Shown here piece after piece: positions 19,089 to 34,000 of a stretch of 64,000 nt of DNA (the first letter of the stretch is position 1; each line of letters opens with the position of its first letter). This DNA is from Pyrocephalus nanus (Eukaryota > Chordata > Aves > Passeriformes > Tyrannidae), in the NCBI GenBank assembly GCA_038380795.1, contig CM076277.1, positions 2,013,501 to 2,077,500 of the forward strand. The letters run 5' to 3'. The notes beneath the pieces were generated by a model that worked only from the letters and a program-made list of their open reading frames with translations, did no database searches and had not been told where the DNA came from. A program made the position numbers and the translations under genes.

Positions 19089-22000
19089 TTAGCTCAGGTC
19101 GTGGCTTCTGGCAGGTGGGGCTGCTGGATGCAGCGTCTGTGTCTGGGGAGATTGACAGTGCGGGGACGTCAGGGCCAAGTTCAGAGACTGATCCAGCTTC
19201 TGAGTCTCTGCTTCCAGAACAGCAGCTCTGGGCTCCCTGAGCACAGCTGCTAAGGAGCAGGACAGCTCCTGGTGAAGGTCTGACAGCTCCTGGTTGGTCC
19301 TTGCACAGCTCTCAATGTAGTTCTGCCTGTGCTGTCGGTCTCGTGCCAGCTGGGACTGCAGGAGGGACACCTGAAAGAGGCACAAAGCTGAGCTCACACA
19401 AGCCCACGCTGTCAGGACCATCTGCAGCTCCACAGTACCAGCAGTCGGGACAGACACAGCCTCAACCAGCCCTGACAAACACTTGGACATTGTGGCAGGG
19501 AAAGGAACAGGCTCCCAGAGTCCCCCAAACAGAGCTCAGCTTATCAACACATCAAGTTATTTGCTGGCCAACCCTTCCCACGTACAACCCTCAGCTATCA
19601 CAGGTCTATTAGAGAGAGTTCCAGCAGGGTTTACTAACCCAGCTCTGATTTTCAGCTTTGGGCCATGAGCCCTTAGTTCCACAGGCTGTGCCTCAGCAGG
19701 AGGGCTGATGCTTACCCAGGGGACTGGAGAACTGCTCTGCTTGAGCACCTTGACATCTGGCCCAGGGAAAGGGAGCAAACTCTGCCTCTCCCAAACATTG
19801 GAGCATCCCACACAAGCGCAGAAGAATGTGGTGAACAAAGCCCAGGGGCCTTAAAGCAGTGCTGAAGCCTTGAAACTCCTCAAACTCTGCTCTTTCCTGA
19901 CCCCAAGGGGTTGTGCCTGCTGGGCTGGCTGGGGACAGAGCTGCTCCCACCTCCTGCTCGGTTTGACCTCCTGCCGGGCAGTCAAAGGATGCACCAGGGT
20001 TCAGCAGCTGGAATGAAGCTTCTTACACTGATAAACCAAACACCCTCAGAGGGCTGAGGTCTCTGACTGGGCCCCACAGAAGGGTGGTGATCAGCACAGC
20101 ACAGCAAGAGGAGACTGAAGATGGCCTGAGGGCTCTCAGCTCTGGCCCTGCCTCAGAGCCCTGGACGTCTCCACTGCTAATGGAAGCAAGGGAAAATGGG
20201 GACAGACAACAAAGGGGAACATCCTGGAACAGGCTGCCCAGGGAATGGTGGAATCACCATTCCTGGAAGTGCTCAAAAAACATGGAGTAGTGGCACTCAG
20301 GGGCACAGTTCAGGTTTGGGATTGACAGTACTGGGCTGACAGTTGGACTAGATGATCTCAGAAGGCTTTTCCAGCCTTAAGGATGGCATGATTCTATGAT
20401 CTTGATATTTTCAGGTCAGTGTTCTGAATTTCCTACCACCCCTATCCCAGCCTGCCTGACCTTTAGGCACATCAGAGACAAGAGCGAGGTGAAGGATGTT
20501 GTTTGGTTGTTGCCATCAGGTGCAGGACTGACACTGCCTGGAGCACTCACTTCCTGACAGCCAACCAAAACCATCGTGCAAAGCTGGGCCCATCAGCAGA
20601 GCCACAGCAGCTTTTGAGGAGAGGTTTCCTGCTCCTCACCTGGTTCTGTAACTCAGCTAATCGCTGACTGCAGTGAGCGTGAGACTCCTCCTGTGAAGAA
20701 AACACAAAGATTTCATTTTAGTCTGCAGTTTGGTCAGGGCCATGGTCTATACTTGACTAACATTATCTGCTGGGGGGCTGCTGTCACTGGGATTTGCCCT
20801 TGTTCCTCTGTACAGCCAGAGCTTCCTCCCACCAAGGCAGATTCTGTTCTCACCTGTCTAGAGGTGGACGCTTTGTGCTGATCAGACTGGGAGGGAGATG
20901 ATCCACAGGCACCTGGGAGAATCTGACCCCTAAAACATCTCTTCAGCCTCCTCCGCTCATGCTCCACCTGCACATTGGATGGGAGAAAGGGTCACAGAAA
21001 CCTGCCACCAACCAAGGAGCAAAAGGGAGGCAAGGAGATCTCTGCTCAGAGACCCTTAACTGCACCAGAGAACGAACAAAGGACTCGATGTGGGCTATGG
21101 AAAAGAGCCAAGTGTGTGTCTGGGGACACTGGGGCAAGGAGGGTGGCACTGCAGTGAAGGTGCATTTGTGAAGGCCATGGGGTGCCAGAAGAGAGAGGAA
21201 AATGCAGAGGGTGTGCCCACAGCAGGAAGGAGAGGGAAGGAAACAAGCAGAGGACCCCAAAGTGCTGCCTGGGAAAACGTGTCCTCTGAACCATGAGGCT
21301 TTGCAGAGGAAGCAAAAGCCCATTTTACCTGCTCAAGAGTCCTCCTGAGCTCAGCATTTTGCTGCTTCAGCTCCACCTTCTCATCTTCCAGCCTTGCAAG
21401 TGTTCGCTGCAGACATTCCAGGCTCTGCAATGTGAGTCTCTTCTCTGAGAGCCACGACAGCTGCTCCCCTTCTGCCACAGCCTGCTGGGCAGTGAGAGAG
21501 GAGATTCCATGAGCTGCTGCCACACCAAGGTTCGAAGGGTGTTAGAACCAACACTTCAGGCAGAGTGACAGGAACAGACAGTGCTAAGGCCCTTCTCCTC
21601 CCAGTGCACAGCCCAAAGCAACACACCCTTTCTCTAGGGGCCCTCCTCCAAATCAGTTTGGAGAAGTGAGTTGTTTGTTCTGGATGTGCTTTCTGCTACT
21701 TTTGTTGAGTGTCCCCCATTCTGGTTTTGAGAGAGACTGCAAACATTCATTTCCTATTCAGCCACTTCCTAGTTTTACAAAGGTCTGGAGTGTCTCCAGC
21801 TCCCTCTCTCAGCCATTTCATGCCCATAGTGAAGACTTCCACACTTACACCTTCCTGTTAGGGAAGTTATTTACCACCTTTGGTCATCCTCTTTGACTAC
21901 CACTGTACATCCTCCTATCTAGAGTTCTACTCTCTGTCCTTAGACAACCAAACATGTGCAAGCTGTGGGTGAAGTATGTATTTCTGCAGTGGCTGGACAC

Positions 22001-25000
22001 TCCAGGTTTGTTCTCTGTTCTCTTTACCTGTTACATCCTCATCCAGGACTGCTCTGTGGAAAAAAATCATGTTATCAATTAGGCCATGTGCACTGCTCTG
22101 AACTTAGTCAGGAGTCACCTCCCCTGTCGTGCCTTTCCTGATGAACTTCTTGGAGCATTGATAAATGTAGTCTTGCCACCAGCACTAAACCAATCTCTGT
22201 GGATGCAGCTGCATTTCCTGATCACCTGCTCTCGCCCAGCTGATCTGTGTGGATGGAACTGAAATCTTCCATTGTTTTCACATTCTCCTGCACTTGTCAC
22301 TTCTTTGCTTCCCATCAACAGGTCACAGGATCTGTCAGCATCCTGATCAGGCTGCCAGTAATACTTCTCAAGTCATGTGTAAATGTATAATGCATAAATA
22401 CAGTGTTTACTTGGTAGTTTTTCTCCACATCAGTATACTAATGGAATGCCAGAATATTGGTAAATTCCTGGCAAAGCTGCAGCACAGGCTATTGCAGCTG
22501 TTCCACTAGCAGGACCTGGATTGGTTCACCTTGGAGAAATCCACACAAATTTACCTTAGTGCTTTTTGGACAGGGGCACAAGAATGTCCTGAATGAGCAA
22601 TGAAGCCTTTAACCTGACCAGGCAATGGTATAAATCCCATTCTTTTTAGTACACTGGACAAGCTGTCCCTCAGAAACCTCCACGTCTGAGAGCATCCTCT
22701 AAGCTCCAGCAGTGCAGCTGCTGTTCAGCCATCGGTACAAAACTCTGCTAAGTTCACTACATCAGTCTGGTCAGCAGCTCCCTGTCCTTTCCATGCCAAA
22801 TCCAAGCCACCACATGTTGGCTGAGCTTGCCTGGGCACAGGAGAACCAGTTCCCCATGCCCAGCTTTTGGACTGGAGCTGATTTGAACAGCAAGCTCCAT
22901 AGCTGTGTCAGTCGTTCCGGGCCTGCCAGGAAACATTCTCACAGGTGAATGGTCTCTGCTGGAGCCAGACAGACAGACAGACAAGGCTGCTGGCTGCAGA
23001 CCTGGCTGCTTTGCCCAAACAGGTCTTGTACTGACAGGAATTTCTATTCCCACCTCTTGGAGGGAAACATCATTGGAACCCTTCATGGATGGTTGAGTTG
23101 CAAACCAATCCCAGTGCCTACCTGCTGATGAAATCGGTCCGTGTCCCGCTCCGAAACCATTCTCTGCAGGACATCCAATTCTTTCAGCAGAGTCCCTTTG
23201 GCCATTTCACTCTTGCTAAGGGCAGCTCTCAGGACTTGGGCCTTCTCTCTCCATTCGAGTTCTCTGCTTTGTGTCTGCCTCAAAGCAGCAGCCACACACT
23301 CCAACTCCTCCCCACTGGCTTTCCTCTCGGCTTGCCATTGCTGGGTAAGCTCCTTCTGCCTTTGCAAGAGATGGTCTCTCTCCTGGAGAACTTTCCTCTT
23401 CTCTACTGCCTCTTCCTCCCATTTTTGGAGGTTTTGGATTTGTTTCTTTAGGGTCTCCCCCTCATTTTTCCATCGCAAAGCCAATGTTAATTCTTTCAGG
23501 AGTTCGCTCTCCCTCCTTAGCTCTTGTTCTCTCCCTGACAGTGTCTCCTCTAAATACCTGACTCTGTCTGTTTGGTACTTGATCTCTTCATCCTTCTTCA
23601 TCAGAGTCTGCTGAATGTGCTGGAGATCTTCCCGAAGAGCTCTTATTATCTCTTCTAACTCCTTTTGGTCACTTTGAGTTGTGGTCTCTCCTTCTCTCTC
23701 AGGGAAGGCTTCTTCCAGCAGCTTCTCTTGCTCTCCCTCATGTCTAACCTCTTCATTCTTCTCAGCTGGCCTAAGCTGGAGATCCTGCCAAGTCTTCACT
23801 ACTTCTTGGCGCCGGAGTTTTTGCAGAAGGGTTTCATTGTCTTCATCTTTCTTCCTCACCACCTCCTCAAGCAGAGTTATCTGCTTCTGGCATAATGTTA
23901 GTGCTACTTTCATGCTTTCTTCATGGAGTTGGAACATGTTCATTTGCTCTGTCTGCTTGAGGAACTCCAAATGGTTCTCCTGCAACATCTGCCTCATTTT
24001 GTCTTGATCCTGCTCTAGACTCTTAGCCTGCCTGCCTTCCACCTCCTCCTGCTCTCGAAGGTCCTGGACGTGCTCATCCAAAGATGCTCTCTCTTGATCT
24101 CTGGCTTCTAAAGAGGACTCAGCATATTCCAGTTTTTGCACAACAGCTTTAGTCTGCCCCGCTGTCTCCTCCTTTCGCTGTTGAAGCTTAGAGATGGTCT
24201 CCTCCAGAACCCAGATCTTTTCTTCTCTTTCTTTCAGAGGCAGTGCTGCTGCTTGGAAATTTGTTTGCTCAGCTTCATGCTCTTCCTCATTTTCCTTGCA
24301 TGCCTCACACTGCCTTCTAAGGGATAAAATCTCCTGCTCTTTTTCCTTTAGTTCCACTTGGAGATGCTGCAGAATTTCCTTCTGCTGTTCAGATTCTTCT
24401 TGTTGCTTTCGGAAGGTCTCAATCAGTTCCTTCTGAGATTCAATCATGGCATCCTTTTCTTTCAGTTCTCTCCTAGTGTATTCTAAGTCTCTGTGCAAGA
24501 CATTCATCTGTTGTTCTGTTTTTTCCTCATAGCTCCTTGTTTGCTGCTTTTGGGTGTCTATGAGTCTGTCCTTTTCTTTCAAGGTTGTCAAAGTCTGCTC
24601 CAGTTGCTCACGGACAGTCCTTAACTGCATTTCCAGGGCTTCTTCAACTTCCTGCATTTGCTTTTGTTGTGACTCAAGCTCTCGTTCTTTTTCAGATAAA
24701 GAGAGTGTCATGTTTTCTACTTCACCAAGAAGCTCTTGCAGATGTCCCTCTTGCTCTTCCTTGTGCTGTTGCAAGAGCTTTAACTCTTCCCTTTGAGCGT
24801 CACACTCGCTCTCTCTGTCCTTAAGAGCTGCCCTCAGGTGTTCAAGGCTCGTGTGCAGCGTTTTCCCCTGTTCTCTCTCCTTTTCCAGTTCTTGGATCTG
24901 CTGAGTCAGAGATAGAAGCTCCAAGTTTTTCTCCTTCAGGTTTCCCTTCATATGATCAAGATCCTCAAGCAGATTTCTCACTTGTGATGCACCATGTTGT

Positions 25001-28000
25001 TCTAGAACCATTATTTTCTCCTCCTGGGATCTGATCTCCTGCTCCCTCTTTTCCAGTTCCTTGCTCACCTTGCTGACAGCAGTGCTCTGCAATTCTAACA
25101 GCTTTTCCAGTTCCCCTATCAGTTCTCGCTGGGATCTGATCTCCTGCTCCCTCTCTTCCAGCTCCTTGCTCACCTTGCTGACAGCAGCCCTCTCCACTTC
25201 TCGCTGCTTCTCCAGCTCCTCTATTTGTTCTTGCTGGGATCTCATCTCCCGCTCTCTCTCTTCCAGCTCTTTGTTTAAAGCAATCCTTTGTTGTTCTTGC
25301 TGCTTCTCCAGCTCCTGGATCCGTTCTTGCTGAGATTCTGTCTTCTTTTCTTTCTCTGTTATGTCCTTAATAACCTGATTGAGAGCAGTTTTTTGCATTT
25401 CTTTCTGCTTTTCCAGGACTCTCATCTGCTCTTGGTACATCTTCATTTCTCTCTCCCTCTCGGACAGGATGGCAGTCATACGAGCCAGATTCTCCTGTAG
25501 AGCTGTGCCCTCTGCTGCCTCTTTCTGGAGCATCTCCATTTTCTCCATCTGATTTTCCACTTCCTCATTTTTAATTTTTAAGAGGGACAGTGCAGTTTGG
25601 AGTTCTTGTTCAAGGCAGTGATTTCTCTCTGCTGCTGTATTTGCTCGGGTTTCAGAGGCTGTCACTGATTCCTCAAGAAGTTTGATCTGATGCTCCAGTT
25701 TTTCTTTCTCAGCTTGCAGCCTGTCCCGTTCACACTGCAAAGCAGGGACAAAAAGAGTCAGTCATCCCATTTCTTATTTCTGCTCTTCAGAGCATATCTG
25801 AGCTCCTGCTGCAGCAGCAGGCACAGGCTGCCCCTCTCTCCCTGCCTCTTGGGGTGCTGCAGACCCTTCTGGGCCCCCCTTTACACTGCGTCTTTCCCAG
25901 CTCCCTCAGCCATTCCCAGCTTCCTTTCTGCCCTTCCCCAACCTCTTGGAGTTCTACTCGAGTGTTCCTCTGGGAGAAGCTGCCAGAACTGCAGCCAGGA
26001 TTTCAGGTCCAGACTAAGCATGACTTAGGCAGTGCCCTGACAATGTGCTCTCCCTTGGGAAGAAAGGGAAGAGCAAAGGACCCCAACATTTCCTCTGCTG
26101 GGTTTGGGGCAAGAGGGGTGGTTTTCAACCTCTCCTTTGGAGAGTTGTTGTGGTACCATCTCCGAGAGGATGGTCCCAAACCAGCTAGGAAATGGCCCTT
26201 CATGGCATGTGCCAGCCTCACCAGCACATCCTGTCCTTGCTCCTCCATGCTCTCCAGTCTCCTCTGCAGAGACTCCACCTCCTGACGCAGAGCCAAAGCC
26301 TCCTCCTTCCTTGCAGAGGCCTCTTCCTTCAGGGCAGCTTCCAGAGAATCCCTCTTGTGTTCTGCCGTCCACAGCGCTGCAGCAGGACAGGGGAAGGGGA
26401 AAAGCAAAGCAAAGCCAAACTGGTGTGCATCCTGCAGACACAACAGCAGTGTCTTCTCTGCCTGCCTGTGTTACCCAGGCCCTAAGCCCACAAGGGTTTC
26501 ATAAAGCTGACAGGAAAATTCCAGGCAGAGAAAAAAGAAAGAATGAAAGGGGCAAGAATGTGAGGAACATGAAACTGTATTTGCCCTTCTGCTTGTTGAA
26601 AGCCCAGGGCTGAGGGCATGGCAGCACCTCAGCCACGGTGTTAGAAGCAGGGAGAAGTGACATGGATGGAACAGGGACAGACAGGAGGGGAGAGTCAAAT
26701 CCAGGGGCCCAAAGGAAAAGGAAGAGGAAGCAAAAGTGAAGACTGACTGGGACAGCACTGATTGATCAGGGATAGCTGAGAGAGAGTCTGAGACAAGGGA
26801 AACAAGGCACTGAGATGAAGATGGAGTTCTGATGTGCAGAGTGGACAGAGAAAGGAGCGGGGATGCCTGTCCAGCCATGCTACAGAGAGGTCAATAGTCC
26901 TGGAGGCTCTGGGATGGCCTGGAGTTTGGAGGCCAGCTCAGGCATCAAGCTACACCTATTTAGCAGGGACAGGGGACCTGAAAGGCACCACTCTGCACAG
27001 GTTCCCCTGTAGCACAGCCAGATGCTCTGCCAGCCACGGGATCTTTCTCTATCAAAAGCTTTCCCTGGGATGTCTAAGGAGAAGTATCCTGCTGGTTGTT
27101 TTCCTCCTCTCCCATTCCCAGGCACTGCACTTTTCCTCTGTGTGGCATCAGAGATCCCCTTTGGCCAGAGAGGATGGGCAGAGGATGGGGGGGAAAGGAG
27201 AAGCTGTACCTTCCTGGCTTTCAGCCAGCTCTTTGTGCAGCTCCTGACTGCGGGCACACCAGTGGTCCCTCTCAGCCTGCCTCGTGCTCAGTTCCAGCTC
27301 CAAGACCTGTGTTTTATTCCTGGTGTCATTCTGGAAGAGTTAAGAGGAGCAGAATCACCTCTCAGAGCCACTGCTGGCACAGCAATGGTAGCTGTGATCA
27401 TGATCCTCCCTCCTTCCCATGGCACTGAGCCAACCTCCCCCAGAAGGACTGACACCCATCCTGGCACTGGCACCCTGCTTGTCCAGCAGTGGGACAGGAT
27501 TTCTGGGTGCCCAGGGCACACATTACCAGATCTTTCTGAGTCTGCTCCAGGTGCTGATGCAGGTCTTGTAGGGCTGCTGCCACTCTGTCCACGGTGAGCT
27601 CTGTGGGGAGGTCCCTGGCTGGAGAAGCAGTAAGGCCCACAACATGACCCTGTTCTGAAGAGAAAAGACATTCTGCTTCAAAACTTAATCCAAGGGTCTC
27701 CAACAAACAAGGCCTATTTTACACAGGAGAAGTTGTCTGTGCCCTTGCCATCATCCTAGAGCTTGCCCTACACCACGCCACGTGTCACAGGCTGATGTTA
27801 TTTTGATGACCACTAACATCAGTGCTGCCCCAAGGACGACTGCACGTGCCCTGTGCCTTGACAGGACTCAGGCCTTTCTCCATTCTGATGCTGATCATTT
27901 CTCCACACACAAACACGGACTTGTGTCTCTGCAAGGATGTCAAGCTTTCAAAATTTCCCAAGGCTTGAGCCAGCCTAAGGCGAAAGGATGAGTCTGTCAG

Positions 28001-31000
28001 ATCAGGATGACCACGAACCAATCCCCTCCTCCACCTGCTCTCCCACACGTGCCCTACAGACACGCTGACCCACCTCCCACACTTGCCTGAGCTCCAAGTG
28101 ACCAAGTCTCTGCAGTCACTGATGACGTGGTGGAGAACCAAGAGCAGCTTGTCCAGCTGGGACTGGGTTTCCTGGTGGGCTCTGTTGGCCTGTTGACACT
28201 CTGTGGCCAAGGCCTCCTCCCTCTCCTCGGAGCTCCGGAGCCTCACACGCAGCTCAAACCCCTCGGCCTCCAGCGTGTGCACAGAGTCCTTCAAGCTCCG
28301 TTCGCCTGCCCGAGACTCCTCCAGGGCCTGCAGCAGCTGCTCCTCTCGAGCTGCCAGGGCAGCCTCCTTCTCCCTCACTGCTTCCTGCAGGGGCTGCATC
28401 TGGAACGGGGGTGCACAGCGTGTCAGGGACTGGGCTGCTCCTGAGGCAGCAGAGAGGGCAGCAGGGTGAGGAACAAAGCACAAATTCCTTCAAGTGCAAG
28501 ACACACCAGAAACAGAAGGCACAAAGCCAAGCATTCCAATGGAGAATACACTCCAAACAGGGAGAGGGGAGACAATGGGCATCCTTGATGGTGCAGCTCC
28601 AAAGCACCAGATGAGGTGTCTTTCCCAGCCTGCCAGAACCACCTCTGTGTCCCCACATTGCTCCGTGCCTGGCACAGGCACAAACTCCAACTCTGGGAAC
28701 ACAGGGATGGAGAAGCTCAGAGCAGTCTCTTGTTTCTCCTCAGAGAACTCATTCTGGGAGCCAGGAGAGAACAGGGGCAAACACAGGCAGGAGACACCAG
28801 ATCCAGCCTTGGCCTCAAGGTCCCTGGGCAGAGCAGAAGAGCAGTGTGTGCTGCTGGGAGGGGAACCCAGTGGGGGCCTACAAGCTGCAGGTGGTACTGT
28901 GTGCCCCTGGAGAAGAGGATACCAGTGCGTAGGTCACCTGGCTGTTGAGCTCCTGCAGTTCCCTTGTGCGGACTGAAAGGAGCTGCTTGGCCTGGTGAAG
29001 AGCAGAATGGAGCTCAGACACTTGGTTCTGCTGGGCAAGGTTCTTTTCCTCCAGGGTTCTGAGGCTCAGTTCCTTCTCTTCCAGACACACAGCCAGCCTG
29101 TGGAACAAAGCAGAGATTGCAGTGAAAGGCGTTCCTCTTTCATGGGTGCCTCAAGAAAGGGTGGTGGAGTTGCCCTCTATGTGAGACAACACTCTGGGTG
29201 TATCAAACTCTGTCTTGGGGTGGATGATGAGCAAGTTGAGAGTTCATGGGTCAGGATAAAAGACAAGTAAGGGTCACCTTGTTGTGGGTGTTTGCTACAG
29301 GCAGCCTGATCAGCAGGAGAAATGGATGAGGCTTTCTACAGGAAGCAACCTCACAGTCACAGGCCCTGGTTCTTGTGGGGCACTTTGGCCACCCTGACAA
29401 CAGCTGGAAAAGCAACACAGTCCAGGATGTTCCTGAAAAGCACTGCTGACAACCTCCTGTCACAGCAGGGGAGGATCCCACAAGGAATGGTGTGCTGCTC
29501 AATCTCATACTGACAACCAGGGAAGGCCTTGGTGGAGAGGTGAAGTTTGGGGGCAGCCTCAGCTGCAGGGACTGTGAGATTGGGGAGTTCTCTTGGGGGC
29601 AAGGAGGATGCAGGACAGCAAGGTAAGATTACAACCATGGATTTCAGGAGAGTTAACTTTGGCCTCTCCAGGGATCTTCTTGAAAGAATCCCATGGAAAC
29701 AGGCCCTGTAGGGAAAGGGGTCTAAGAGTGTCGATTGATATTCAAGGATCACTTGTTTAAGAACAATGCATCCCAGTGAGCAAGAAATATGGCAAAGGGG
29801 GCAAGAGACCTGTGAGGATAAAGAACTGCTGTCATTACTCAAGTGGAAGCAGGAAATACACAGGAGATGGAAGCGAGGTCAGGCCACTTGAAATGAATAC
29901 AGAGAGTTTATCAGAGTAAACACAAATGAGAAGGGCCAAGGCCCACCTGGAGTTAAATTTGGCCAAGGATGTCAAAGACAGCAAGAAGGGCTTTTTCAAA
30001 TGCATCAATAACAAAAGGAAAACAAAGGATAATGTGTGTCCATTCCTAAATAGAGGGGAGACCCTGGTGACAGAGGATACAGAGAGTTACTGAGCACCTT
30101 CTTTACATCAGTCTGCACTGACAAGACCACCCCTCAGAGATCTCTCACCCAGGAAACCAGGGCAAAAGAGTGTTGGAAGCAAGACTTCCCTTTGGAAATT
30201 CCTTGGAAAGTCCTCCTCTCAAGGAGGATCAGATTGGAGAACACCTGGGCAGACTTGACATCCACAAGTCCATGGGCCCCAATGGCATGAATCCATGAGA
30301 GCTGAGGGAGCTCACAGACATGACAGTGAGGCTGCTCAAGATCAGCTGTGAAAGGTCATGGAGATCAGGAGAGGTGCCTGAGGACTGGGAGACAGCAAAT
30401 GTCACTCTGGTCTTAAAAAAGGATAAGAAGGAGGACTGATAGCTACTCCAAAAGCCTTTGTCTTCAGAAAAAACTGTAACTGAAGGATTAAAAGGAAATG
30501 AAACACAACACCAAGAGAATGAAACACATCTGCATGGATAGTTCAGAACTGCCATTCAGGAAATGCTACCAGAGCCACTTGCAGATGGCCAAGATCAGAA
30601 AGAGGCAACCCATGACACAGAAAGCACAGTCCCACAGGCTTTCATTTACCTGGCTTTTTCCCTCTCTAAGGCCTTCACAGAAGCCTGAAATTCTGAGTTT
30701 TGCCGCTCTGTTTCTTCCCAACGGCTCCTTTCGCTCTCCAAGTTCTGCAGACAAACTTCCTGCTCCTTCTTCTCCTGTTCAGCCTCCTCCAGGATCTTCC
30801 GGAGCTTCTCAACCTCCAGCACCTTCTGCTTTGCGAGCTCCTGGGCCTCGCTCACATCCTGCTGAGCTCTGTGGGCAGCGGCTTCCTGGGACTCTCTGCA
30901 GGCTGCAAGCTGAGATGTCCAGTGTCCCATCTCCAGTCAAAAGAAAAAGCAGTCAGAGACTACAGCTTGTCCCTGTCAGCCACATCACAGACCGGGAGGA

Positions 31001-34000
31001 AAGGCAAAGGACAGCTTGCAGTTCCACCTTGTCCCAAGGGGATCAGATTCCCAATGGATATGGATGACTTCTTACAGAATCTAAGGGGGTCACCAAGGGC
31101 ATCTGAGAAACCAGTTCCAAAAGCAAGGCCAGCAGTAAGAGGCCAGCAGAAATCCCTGCTGGTGATTGCTGCCCAGCAGGCCAAAGGACTAGCCCAGCAG
31201 TCCAGGGCAGCAGCTGAGATTCAGCAGGCCAGGCAGTGTCCTCCAGAGCAGCTGCCATGGAGCCCAGAGCAGGAGGCTGTCAGAGGGATCAGCCCATCAG
31301 TTGCTGCTCTGCAAGGGAAAGGCAACAAGGGCACAGACCACCTGTTGCATGACTGTGGGGTGGCTGCTGCTGTTTCACACACCTGCTTTTGTAGATCCTC
31401 CCTCTGCTCAAGGAGGAGCTCTTGGATGCTTTCAAGTTCTTCTTTGTGCCTCTTCTCCACTGCCTGGAGTTCCCTCTGAGCTTCCTGAAGCTCTGCTTCC
31501 AGCCTTGCCTTGATGGTCTGGAAACATAAATGCAGAGCAAGTTCCTGGGACCTTCCCTCAGGCTCAGCTTTTTCTCCTTTCTGTCTCAAAATCCCATTCA
31601 TTCAGGCAATTCTCTTGGCTCCTCTACCCAGCTCCATTTCCACTGCAACCCTTCCTTCCTGGGGCTGAGCTCTGAAGCTCACCAGGCTCTGTGCTTTCAG
31701 TGCCTGCACTAATCCTTGTCTCCCCAGTCCCAGGACCTGCATTTTATGGCCTTGGTACTGCCCCTCACTCTGTTTCCTGGCTACTCGGGCTTACCTGTGC
31801 CTTCTCTTGCTGCTCTTGCACCTCCTGCCTCAGCTGCTGGATCTGCTGGCAGGCTTGGCTTAGCTCTCCCTGAGTTTGGAGCAGTGTTTCTAATAAAACA
31901 CTCTTCTCGTTCTGCTTTTCCAGCAGGACCTGCACAGAAACAAAGAGCACACAGGTTCAACATGTGTGTGTGAGGACACAAGGACTGATGGGCTCATGCC
32001 CTCTCAGAGCACTGTGCTGCTGCTGCTCTGCTGGCTCCTCATCTGCCCACAGGGAGACACAGCTTCCCAAGGGAGACTGGCACCAGAAACGTGGCCCATC
32101 CATGCCTGAAGCCCCAACAGACTCTCAGTCATCTCCCAGGAAAGGGATGGCATTTCCCAGCTGTCTGGCTGTGCTGCTGAGGGTGCCCCTCCTCTTCTGC
32201 CCTGTCCACCTTGTCTTTCCATAGCGACTGTTGCTCCTCGTGAGCAGCAAACACAAAGCTGCTGAGGGCTGAAGGGAGCAGCTCCCTCAGGAAACTGATG
32301 TGTTCTAAGTAGGGGGCTGGTGAAAATTACTTCAATTTCAAGCTCTTCGGGTGACTTTGGAAAGTACTGACATGCCAGGGACACACTGTCCTTCCTGAGC
32401 GCTGGGCTGGGGGTGCTGCTGTCCCCAGGCAGTCGGCATGGAGAGCACCTTGGGGAGGGCACAAGGGAGGCTCTCAGTGTGTGACACGGTTGCTTTGGCA
32501 CAGGAGATCAAAATGCAAAACTGCTTCCCAGGACGTGACTGAAAGCACAGCCCAAACGACATCTCTGAGTTACTGTTCAGAAATATTCCAGAGGAGGCTT
32601 TACAAAGATTTTTCTCTAGTCATCATTCCTGCTGTGCCCTCCCCATTCCCACAGAAGAAAACCCCCAACCATCCTCCTGGGGATTCAGTACCACAGAATC
32701 AGTTTGGCTACAAACGCATATTAGAAAACATCCCGAGGGAACCGTTAGGAGAAAGTGAAGATACTCTGAGGTGAGTCTTACACAATATAAGCACAAAAAT
32801 GTCACCTGAAAGGTGACATTTCTGCCTGGCTTCCTCTGAGAGGTCTCATTCCTAGCCCTGTTCACCTTTCACCCCTCCAAATGCAATGTAGAAGACATGG
32901 AGGACATGCTCCACACAGCCCGACATCCTGCCCTCTCCCACAGCTCCAGCCTTGCAAAAACACCACCTCAATTCTCCTCTCACAGTCTTTACCTCTTGCT
33001 TGGCATTTTCCAATCTCGTTCGTTCCTCTTCTTGTTGAGCCTGCAGGGTGGCAACTTTCTGTCTCATCTCAAACAGAATCTTCTCGTGCTCCTCTTCTGT
33101 CTCTGCCTTCCCTTTTTCCCATTCCTTCAGCATCTTCTGCATCTCTGCATGGTGCTCTTCCCGTTCGCTCGCCTAATGAGGGGAGGAAAAGTCTTCCAGC
33201 TGAAGTGCCAGCCAAGCTCTTCACAGAAGAATATGATGCCTTATCCCTCCCACAACCCCCAACCTGAACAGAGCAAGGGAGTGGCTTTCTGCCCTCCAGA
33301 AATCTTGAACTATTACCACAGAATTTGACAGGAGGGTCAGCAGGTGCAAGAATCATGGGAGTCGCGGAATCCTTTCTGTTGGAAAAGACCTTTACAGGCA
33401 ATGAGTCCAACCACTAAGACAAGGAGATATCCCCATGCCCTGTCTGCTGGCTGCCTGTTTCCTGGCACCTCTCTCCTCAGGCTTTCTCTCTGCTCAAAGC
33501 TCCCCTCCCTTGCCAGCCACAAGAAGGTGCAGATGATCTGTGGGGTGAGGAGGGGGCCCATGGCCCAGTCACGAGGACTGAAGGACAAGGAGCCTGTTGC
33601 ATACGCTTCAAGCCCAAAGCTGATGCCTCTGTCCCCTGGGCAAGGGCAGAAAGAGAGGAACCAAGTTCCCCTGACTGCAGCTGGCAGCACTGTTGGCATC
33701 TGCTCCATGGCAGGCAGGAGCCAGGTCTGATCCTGCCCTTGGCTGCCACGCTTGGGGTGGGGACCTCCCAACCTGCTCTGCAACTCATCTCACACCCACA
33801 CTGAAGCTGTGGCTGCATTTACTGTCCCAGCATCATCCTCTGGGTCTTCCACTGCCTTCAAGTCCCAGCTGCTGGCTCTGCTGCCTGGCCCAGCAGCGTG
33901 AGGCCTGTGGCAGGTGATTGCTGCCCCTTCCCACGCTCAGACTCTGATTCTGCTAAACCAGCCCACAGAGCTGGCCTGAACAATTCACAAGCGTATTGTC

